From contig CAZHBB010000088.1 of the NCBI GenBank assembly GCA_964530185.1, positions 1-12,466 of the forward strand: a stretch of 12,466 nucleotides of DNA, read 5' to 3'. Under the pieces are notes generated by a model, which saw only the letters and a list, made by a program, of their open reading frames with translations, ran no database searches and was not told the DNA's origin. This document shows positions 7,230 through 12,466 of the stretch, piece by piece. Source of the DNA: PWVB01 sp964530185 (GTDB lineage Bacteria; Chloroflexota; Anaerolineae; B4-G1; SLSP01). How positions within the stretch are numbered: the first letter of the stretch is position 1; every line of letters starts with the position of its first letter. The position numbers and the translations under genes were made by a program.

Positions 7230-7253
7230 GGACAAGAGCCAAAGCCCTTGTCC
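7230..7253 (+). promoter_or_regulatory. Stem-loop in front of the serA ribosome binding site
   Basis: GGACAAG (7230-7236) and CTTGTCC (7247-7253) pair perfectly over 7 bp with a 10-base loop. It ends 4 bases before the AAAGGAG of serA. It may be an intercistronic processing or translation-control element; no U-run follows, so a strong terminator is unlikely. Confidence 0.4.
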
Positions 7254-7271
7254 ACCGAAAGGAGACAGATC

Positions 7272-8171
7272 ATGGCCAAGTTACTCATCTGTGATCCTGT
7301 GGCGCCCTCCGCCGTGACGGCGCTGAAAGAGCTGGGCATCGAGGTTGACGTACGTGATGACATCACCGCCGACGAGTTAGCCGAGGTCATTAGCGACTAC
7401 GAGGGTATGGTCGTGCGCAGCCGCACAAAGGTACGCGCAGCTCTCATTGACAAAGCCACCCGCATGAAAGTCATCATCCGTGGTGGCGTAGGATTGGACA
7501 ACATCGACGTCGCCTACGCCGAGGGCAAAGGCATCAAAGTGTGCAACACCCCGAAAGCCAGCACCAACGCAGTGGCCGAGCTGGCCCTGGGCCTGATGTT
7601 CGCGCTGGCCCGTCGTACCCCCTATGCAGACCACTCCATGAAAGCCGGTCGATGGGAGAAGAAAGCCCTGAAAGGCACTGAGTTGGCGGACAAGACGCTG
7701 GGCATCATCGGCTATGGCCGCATTGGCCGCGAACTGGGGCGCAAGGCCCGGGCCCTGGGCATGCGCGTTATCGCCTACGACCCCTATATCACACACGAAG
7801 ACATAGTGCCGCTCGACGAGCTGCTGAAGCAAGCCGACTATATCAGCCTCCATGTACCGGCCACCCCTGAGACCCTCAACATGCTGGACGCCGCGGCTTT
7901 CGCGAAGATGAAGGAAGGCGTCTATCTGGTGCAGGCAGCACGTGGCGGTGTGGTCAATGAGCCGGCCCTCTACCAGGCCTTGACAAGTGGAAAGGTGGCT
8001 GGGGCTGCGCTGGACGTCTATACGGAGGAACCTCCAAAGAGCACGCTATTGCAGAAGCTCATCGCACTGCCCCAGGTTATCGCCACGCCGCATATTGGCG
8101 CTGCTACCAGAGAAGCCCAGCAGCGCATTGGGGACGAGATCGTGGCACTGGCTAAGACCTATCTTACCTGA
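7272..8171 (+). CDS. serA: D-3-phosphoglycerate dehydrogenase, short form without ACT domain
   Basis: Cytosolic NAD-dependent 2-hydroxyacid dehydrogenase that oxidises 3-phosphoglycerate to 3-phosphohydroxypyruvate, the first step of serine synthesis. Its 299 residues cover only the substrate and NAD domains. Seen: RSRTKV (49-54), GGVGLDNID (71-79), dinucleotide fold GYGRIG (147-152) with Asp170 closing the second strand, and the catalytic triad Arg224 (AARGG), Glu253 (TEEPP) and His274 (TPHIGAAT). It lacks the C-terminal ASB/ACT regulatory domains of the long forms, so it has no visible site for serine feedback. The start at 7272 has AAAGGAG ending 7 bases upstream; the longer frame beginning at 7161 overlaps the aminotransferase gene and is rejected. 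The next gene follows after 8 bases. A different 2-hydroxyacid substrate is possible, but the neighbours support serine synthesis. Confidence 0.92.
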   Translation: MAKLLICDPVAPSAVTALKELGIEVDVRDDITADELAEVISDYEGMVVRSRTKVRAALIDKATRMKVIIRGGVGLDNIDVAYAEGKGIKVCNTPKASTNAVAELALGLMFALARRTPYADHSMKAGRWEKKALKGTELADKTLGIIGYGRIGRELGRKARALGMRVIAYDPYITHEDIVPLDELLKQADYISLHVPATPETLNMLDAAAFAKMKEGVYLVQAARGGVVNEPALYQALTSGKVAGAALDVYTEEPPKSTLLQKLIALPQVIATPHIGAATREAQQRIGDEIVALAKTYLT

Positions 8172-8179
8172 GGAGACCC

Positions 8180-9502
8180 ATGGCCAACATACGCCCATTC
8201 CGTGGACTGCGCTACAATCCGGATAAGATCTGCGACCTTTCGGAGGTTATCACCGCACCATATGATCGGATCCACGAGGCAGAGCAAGCTCAATATTACG
8301 CTCAGTCGCCTTACAACTTCGTGCGCATCATTCAGGGATACCAACACCCAGACGACTCCGACGTCAATAACGTTTACACCCGGGCGCGCTGCTACAAAGA
8401 GACTTGGCTCGCCGAGGATGTCTTTATCCACGATCCCCAACCTGCCCTCTACGTGATCGAGCAGCACTTCACCACACCCGACGGTAACCAGCACCGTCGC
8501 CTGGGATTGACCGTTGCGCTTGAGCTATCGCGGTTTGACGAGGGCACCGTCCTCCCTCATGAGTATACGCTACGTGGGCCTAAGGAGGACCGTCTCAAAC
8601 TCACGCAGACCACAGAGACTGCATGGGGGCATATCTTCCTGCTCTACCCGGATCGCAATAACACCATTAACAACCTGCTGCGCCCTTTCCTGGATTCACA
8701 CATACCCGCATTGGTACGGGATCTGGTGATTGAGCCTGACGTAGAACAGAACTTCTGGGTCGTCAACGATCCCGACGTCGTGCAAAGCGTCGTGGAGGCA
8801 ATGGCGCGGATCGCTCCGCTGATTATCGCTGACGGACATCACCGCTACGAGACAGCGCTCATCTACCGCGATCAGCAGCGGGCAGCCCACCCTGAGGCCC
8901 CTCCCCAGGCGGCCTTCAACTATGTCTTAGCCACACTGGTGAGCATGGACGATCCCGGGCTTGTCGTCCTGCCGACGCACCGGCTGATCCACTCATACAG
9001 TCTGATGAGCAGCCAGCAACTGCTGCGGGCCCTCGCGCCTTACTTCGACATCCAGAAAATGCCCTCGTTGGAGGCCACGCAGCAAGCAATGGCGGAGGCC
9101 CACCCTGATCACCCCCGTTATGGGTTTTTCGACGGCACGTTTTACCTGCTGACTCTCAAGGACCTGACAGTGATGGATCAACTCCTGCCCGATCGGGATC
9201 CCAGTTTCCGCCGTCTCGACGTCACCATCCTGCACGAGCTGATCATCGAGCGGACCATGAAGTTGAGTAAAGAGAGCGTCAGCCGCAAGGAGAACCTGAC
9301 CTATCTCCGCGACCCTCAACCCGGGATCGAGGCGGTAGCCGGTGGCAGCGCCAACTTCCTGTTCTTGCTCAACCCCACCCGTATTGAACAGGTGCGCGCG
9401 TGCACCGAGGCTGGTGAGCGTATGCCCCAGAAGTCTACAGATTTCTATCCCAAAATCGTGAGTGGGCTGGTCGCCCTGCCCCTGAGTGGGAGGCTAGAGT
9501 GA
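8180..9502 (+). CDS. DUF1015 family protein, serA-linked
   Basis: A soluble 440-residue protein of the DUF1015 family, full length. No enzymatic function is established that I can name. Family-typical blocks are IRPFRGLRYNP (4-14), SEVITAPYD (21-29), YNFVRI (45-50), VLPHEYTLRGPKEDRLKL (124-141), PLIIADGHHRYETAL (213-227) and the C-terminal MPQKSTDFYPKIVSGLV (415-431). The ADGHHRYETA block resembles the GxHR-type motif of the ParB/sulfiredoxin superfamily, which includes the free serine kinase SerK; this is resemblance by eye. The start at 8180 has GAGGAG four bases upstream. It lies 8 bases after serA and 22 bases before the HAD gene, so it is translated from the same mRNA. My recollection is that DUF1015 often sits beside serA and a phosphoserine aminotransferase in other bacteria. 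The inferred role is in serine or phosphoserine metabolism. Confidence 0.9.
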   Translation: MANIRPFRGLRYNPDKICDLSEVITAPYDRIHEAEQAQYYAQSPYNFVRIIQGYQHPDDSDVNNVYTRARCYKETWLAEDVFIHDPQPALYVIEQHFTTPDGNQHRRLGLTVALELSRFDEGTVLPHEYTLRGPKEDRLKLTQTTETAWGHIFLLYPDRNNTINNLLRPFLDSHIPALVRDLVIEPDVEQNFWVVNDPDVVQSVVEAMARIAPLIIADGHHRYETALIYRDQQRAAHPEAPPQAAFNYVLATLVSMDDPGLVVLPTHRLIHSYSLMSSQQLLRALAPYFDIQKMPSLEATQQAMAEAHPDHPRYGFFDGTFYLLTLKDLTVMDQLLPDRDPSFRRLDVTILHELIIERTMKLSKESVSRKENLTYLRDPQPGIEAVAGGSANFLFLLNPTRIEQVRACTEAGERMPQKSTDFYPKIVSGLVALPLSGRLE

Positions 9503-9524
9503 GAGGCACTGGGTCGCCGGCGCT

Positions 9525-10178
9525 ATGAGCACCATCCAATACCTGCTCTTTGACCTTGACGATACGCTGTACACCAATGCCTCAGGACTGTTCCGCGAGG
9601 TAGGGGAACGCATCGAGACCTGGCTATCCCAGACCCTGGGATTGTCTCCGGCGGAGGCCCAGGCCTTGCGCGGGCACTACTATCAGACCTATGGCACTAC
9701 CATGGCCGGCCTGTTGCGGGAACATCCGGAGGTCGATATCGAGCACTATCTGCACTACGTGCACACGATCGATGTCTCGCCCTATTTGAACCCCGATCCC
9801 GCGCTGGACAAGATGCTGTCCAGGCTTTCGGTGCCTAAAGCGATCTTCACCAACAGCGTCACAGAGTGGGCCGAGCGAGTGACACGACGGCTGGGAGTCC
9901 GACATCACTTCACACAGATCTTCGACGTGCGAGGGCTGGGCTACCAGGGCAAGCCACACCCCAGGGCCTACATCCAGGTGTTACAGCGCCTTGAACTTCC
10001 AGGCGAGGCCTGTGTACTGCTAGATGACCAGCCGAGCTACCTGCACGGCGCGGCGCAGGCAGGCATGCACACAATCCTGGTAGGTTCCTCAGAGACCGGC
10101 CATGACAGAGTGGAATTCGCGGTGGGTTCGTTGCTGGAGGCAGAGCCGATCCTCTTGAAGTTACTGGAACGATACTGA
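9525..10178 (+). CDS. HAD-superfamily phosphatase, pyrimidine 5'-nucleotidase-like; candidate phosphoserine phosphatase
   Basis: Cytosolic HAD hydrolase of 217 residues with a helical cap after motif I. The catalytic set is complete: motif I DLDDTLY (10-16; nucleophile Asp10, acid/base Asp12), motif II IFTNS (107-111), Lys143 in GKPHP, and motif IV LLDDQPS (165-171) with Asp167 and Asp168. Length and motif style match the pyrimidine 5'-nucleotidase (SDT1-like) group, where DLDNTLY and FVDD are more usual. It starts 22 bases after the DUF1015 gene; the leader has only a weak purine-rich site, which suggests translational coupling. HAD specificity cannot be read from sequence. As the last gene of a serA operon lacking a classical SerB, it is a natural candidate for phosphoserine phosphatase; dephosphorylation of nucleotides or other sugar phosphates is the alternative. 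Confidence 0.87.
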   Translation: MSTIQYLLFDLDDTLYTNASGLFREVGERIETWLSQTLGLSPAEAQALRGHYYQTYGTTMAGLLREHPEVDIEHYLHYVHTIDVSPYLNPDPALDKMLSRLSVPKAIFTNSVTEWAERVTRRLGVRHHFTQIFDVRGLGYQGKPHPRAYIQVLQRLELPGEACVLLDDQPSYLHGAAQAGMHTILVGSSETGHDRVEFAVGSLLEAEPILLKLLERY

Positions 10179-10225
10179 CCGCGGACAGTGGTGGATGATG
10201 GCCACCCCGAGTGTGCCCCAGGGCC

Positions 10226-10250
10226 GTACCCTAAGCCTGTCGAAGGGTAC
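10226..10250. repeat. REP-like inverted repeat, copy 1
   Basis: GTACCCT (10226-10232) pairs perfectly with AGGGTAC (10244-10250) around an 11-base loop. On the minus strand the core reads CCTTCGACAGGCTTAGG, close to a CTTCGACAAGCTCAGG-type motif I recall as dispersed in many GC-rich genomes. Confidence 0.5.
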
Positions 10251-10273
10251 ACGGAAGCTCCCAAAGGGCCTCC

Positions 10274-10297
10274 GGTGGCTTGACAAGCTCAGCTACC
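10274..10297. repeat. REP-like inverted repeat, copy 2 (opposite orientation)
   Basis: GGTGGCT (10274-10280) pairs with AGCTACC (10291-10297) over 7 bp with one G-U pair. The plus-strand core GCTTGACAAGCTCAG resembles the minus-strand core of the stem-loop at 10226-10250, so the two form an inverted pair of diverged copies. Confidence 0.4.
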
Positions 10298-10304
10298 GCC
10301 ACAA

Positions 10305-10335
10305 GGGGTGCGGAAGGCGCTACCTTCCGCACCCC
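10305..10335. terminator. Strong 13-bp hairpin, probably a bidirectional terminator
   Basis: GGGGTGCGGAAGG (10305-10317) and CCTTCCGCACCCC (10323-10335) pair perfectly around a 5-base loop. It lies between two convergent genes, the HAD gene and the beta-helix gene, and could end transcription from both sides. Neither side has a long U-run (ATTCC on plus, TTGTGG on minus), so termination would rely on stem strength or a factor. Confidence 0.7.
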
Positions 10336-10346
10336 ATTCCACGCCA

Positions 10347-12466
10347 CTACGGCCGCCGCACCACCAGGTTGTCGAATGCCACCTCGGCATACTCCCCGCC
10401 TAGCGCGCTTACCCGTAACGCGATGTACCCCTCCGTCAACCGATCATCGGTGAAGCTGGTGATCATCTCGTCGTTGAGCCAGAAGGTCATCTTGTCCCCC
10501 ACGCACGCGAACCGGATCGTATTGACCAGACCGGTGCCCTGCTTGACCGCATCCGACTCCGTCGGCTCCAGGAACGAGACCGGCTCACCATCTATGATAC
10601 CGAAGGCCTCAACGTATCCATCGGCGCTGTACCCGACCCCATACTGATCCCCGTCCGCCTGCACACGGCAAGCAACCTCGTGCCAGTCGTCCAGGCTGCC
10701 GCCCTCGTGGCGGCTCTGCACCACGATCACTACATCGTCGAAGCTCTTCTCCAGCCTGGCCACGGTATCCATCGGCGCATCGGTCTTGTTGCGGATGTAC
10801 AACCTTTCCTCCTCGAACCACGCCTTCCCGTTCTCGTCATTGCCCAACACCCAGGCAACATCGGGGCTGGTGAAGTCCTCCTCGAAGAGCACAGCACTCG
10901 TGGCGGTGGCTTTGGGCGTCGGCGTGGGGTGCGGTCCAGGCCCGCGGCGGTCGTCAATATCGGTGACGTTGTCGTGGACAGTGTTCATCTCCAAGGTCGG
11001 GGCCGCCCCCTCATCGATGTAGATCCCCCACTTATTGTTCACGACGGTGTTGCCCCGCGCCACGCCACCTGCCTGGTCAAAGAAGGCAATCCCCGCCTGG
11101 GCGTTGTCCGTGGCCGTGTTGTTCTCCAACGTCGGCGCTGCCATGTCGTTCACACTGATCCCACTCTTCTCATTCGCGGTGACCGTGTTGCCCCGCGCCA
11201 TCCCGCTGCTCTCACCGAAAAAGATCATGCCGTGTTCCTGGTTGGCCTCAAGGCGATTGTCGAGCAGCGTCGGCTGTGCCTGCCCCAGCACGATGATGCC
11301 TGAAAGACCGCTGTGCCGGCAGATATTGTCCTGGACCTCAGGCCGCGCCTGTCCCGAGATGCGGATCCCCGCCTCGATGTTGTCTGTCGCCGTGTTGCCG
11401 ATGATCTTCGGCGCGCTGGTGTCGTACAGGTCGATCCCATGCAGGGTATTGCTGATGGCCTGATTATTGCGCACAATTCCTCCAGCCTCGTCGAAGAAGG
11501 AGATCCCGCTCTCAGTATTGTCGTGGAATTTGTTGTTTTCCACCGTGGGCATCGTCGCATCCCCAGCGACGAAGCCCGAGAGACCATTGCCATAGCAATC
11601 ATTGCCGTGTACCGTCGCCGTGCTGGTGCCGGCAATGCGGATGCCGACCCCCTCGTTCTCGGCGCACACGTTGTTCTCCAGTGTCGGGGCGCTGGCATCA
11701 TGTGCTGTGATGCCATGGTAGCCATTCCTCGTCGTCGTGTTCCCGCGTACCATGCCGTCACCCTCGTCGAAGAAGACAATACCTGTCTGCGTGTTCTCGC
11801 TGACCTTGTTGTTCTCCACAGTCGCGTGCGTCGTGCCACTGACCGCGATGCCCGAGTAACCATTGTGCTCGCAGACGTTATCCCGCACATCAGCGGTGGC
11901 GTCCTTGAGGCTTATGCCCATCTGGCTGTTGTCGCTGCAGACGCAACCCTTTATGACTGCGTCACTGCCTTCTTTGATGCGGATGCCGCTCCCGTCGTTG
12001 TCTACAGCCTCGCACCTTTCCACCGTCACCTGTGCCTGCCCCAAAGCGAGCAGGCCCGCATGCACACTGCCGCCCTCGGCAACTACCGCGCCTGTGAAGC
12101 GGCAGTCCTCGAACGTCGCCATACCCCCGCGCACAAGCACGACATCGCCCTCCTCCACACCGGTATAGCGGAACGTGAGATCACGCGCCGTGAAATCGAC
12201 GCTATCGACGATCAACGCCGCGCCTCCTCGCTCACCAGCAATCTCCGTGGTATCACGCCCTGCCCCGATCAACGTCAGAGGCTTATCGATCTCCAGGGGC
12301 AACAGGCGCAGCTCGTAGGTCCCGGCGGCCAGTTGAATGGTCGAGCCGGCCCCAACTGCCTCGATAGCCTCCAACAGCGTCTCGTAATCGCCGCTGCCAT
12401 CGGCGGCTACCCGCACCGTCTGCGCCGTCGCGACTGTGGGGGGTGGTGAGGTGGGCGTCACCTTTG
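10347..12466 (-). CDS. Right-handed parallel beta-helix repeat protein with C-terminal lectin-like domain (N-terminus outside window)
   Basis: An open frame of about 706 visible codons with no stop before the window edge. The GTG at 12461 is probably not the start: the sequence begins inside a Pro/Thr-rich linker (TPTSPPPTVATAQT) that normally follows a signal peptide, lipobox or transmembrane segment. Numbering from that GTG, a pectin-lyase-like opening (VRVAADGSGDYETLLEAI, 16-33) leads into a parallel beta-helix with at least 14 consecutive 23-residue coils from about 166 to 498, each of the form NxxxxNxxxGIxxx. A linker (505-522, PTPTPKATAT) follows, then a beta-rich domain (523-704, starting LFEEDFTSP and ending FDNLVVRRP) that resembles concanavalin-like/DUF1080-type carbohydrate-binding domains. 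The protein is likely exported or surface-anchored. Carbohydrate binding or cleavage is possible, but no catalytic residues are evident. It ends at a TAG just past the terminator hairpin. Confidence 0.88.
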   Translation of the reverse strand, partial: KVTPTSPPPTVATAQTVRVAADGSGDYETLLEAIEAVGAGSTIQLAAGTYELRLLPLEIDKPLTLIGAGRDTTEIAGERGGAALIVDSVDFTARDLTFRYTGVEEGDVVLVRGGMATFEDCRFTGAVVAEGGSVHAGLLALGQAQVTVERCEAVDNDGSGIRIKEGSDAVIKGCVCSDNSQMGISLKDATADVRDNVCEHNGYSGIAVSGTTHATVENNKVSENTQTGIVFFDEGDGMVRGNTTTRNGYHGITAHDASAPTLENNVCAENEGVGIRIAGTSTATVHGNDCYGNGLSGFVAGDATMPTVENNKFHDNTESGISFFDEAGGIVRNNQAISNTLHGIDLYDTSAPKIIGNTATDNIEAGIRISGQARPEVQDNICRHSGLSGIIVLGQAQPTLLDNRLEANQEHGMIFFGESSGMARGNTVTANEKSGISVNDMAAPTLENNTATDNAQAGIAFFDQAGGVARGNTVVNNKWGIYIDEGAAPTLEMNTVHDNVTDIDDRRGPGPHPTPTPKATATSAVLFEEDFTSPDVAWVLGNDENGKAWFEEERLYIRNKTDAPMDTVARLEKSFDDVVIVVQSRHEGGSLDDWHEVACRVQADGDQYGVGYSADGYVEAFGIIDGEPVSFLEPTESDAVKQGTGLVNTIRFACVGDKMTFWLNDEMITSFTDDRLTEGYIALRVSALGGEYAEVAFDNLVVRRP
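11001..11828 (-). repeat. Coding super-repeat (four-coil, 92-codon units) in the beta-helix gene
   Basis: Within the helix the 23-residue coils repeat in a pattern of four. Units starting at residues 212 and 304 are each 92 codons (276 bp: 11553-11828 and 11277-11552). They are followed by two half units of 46 codons (11139-11276 and 11001-11138). Each unit carries one GIxFFDE-type coil followed by a coil starting with a (G)xVRGN-type turn. The exact 276-bp spacing is visible at DNA level: CCTCGTCGAAGAAG occurs at 11762 and again at 11486. Confidence 0.75.

Noticed and set aside
7377..7853. A 158-codon minus-strand open frame
   Set aside because: It is antisense to the NAD-binding part of serA and is explained by codon bias.
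11313..12449. A 378-codon plus-strand open frame antisense to the beta-helix gene
   Set aside because: Repetitive GC-rich coding sequence leaves few stops on the opposite strand. The translation has no domain pattern, whereas the minus strand shows a perfect coil periodicity.

Overview
The window looks like a chromosomal segment of a GC-rich bacterium, most likely a member of the Chloroflexota (Anaerolineae-like), possibly thermophilic. The clues are a PknB-type kinase carrying a Pro/Thr-rich linker and an NBR1-like Ig ectodomain, a large secreted-type beta-helix protein with a TPTPT linker, a short-form SerA, and the DUF1015 and DUF2085 families. The assignment is inference from protein style; there is no rRNA or other marker. 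I see no tRNA, rRNA, CRISPR array, insertion sequence or phage gene.

Layout. 1-1104 (minus) is the N-terminal part of an ABC-F ATPase that runs off the left edge. 1105-1372 is a divergent promoter region. 1373-3298 (plus) is a membrane Ser/Thr kinase. 3421-4065 (plus) is protein-L-isoaspartate O-methyltransferase. It converges on 4060-4845 (minus), a DUF364/DUF4213 protein; the two genes share a 6-bp palindrome holding both stop codons. 4846-5148 is a divergent intergenic region. 5149-6012 (plus) is a DUF2085 membrane protein. 6133-10178 (plus) is a four-gene cluster: class V aminotransferase, short SerA, DUF1015 protein, and HAD phosphatase. 10179-10346 holds three successive stem-loops, the last a 13-bp terminator-like hairpin. 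10347-12466 (minus) is a beta-helix repeat protein that runs off the right edge.

How the genes work together. The plus-strand cluster reads as a phosphorylated-serine-pathway operon. SerA oxidises 3-phosphoglycerate, the class V aminotransferase is placed to transaminate 3-phosphohydroxypyruvate, and the HAD enzyme is a candidate for the phosphoserine phosphatase step. DUF1015 carries an ADGHHR motif reminiscent of the ParB/sulfiredoxin/SerK fold and is the unexplained member. This is the most interesting system in the window. The kinase and the beta-helix protein are surface-facing sensory or structural proteins in the style of Chloroflexota. The ABC-F protein and the methyltransferase are housekeeping genes for translation and protein repair.

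Most other long open frames here, including antisense ones of 160-380 codons, are by-products of high GC and are not annotated.
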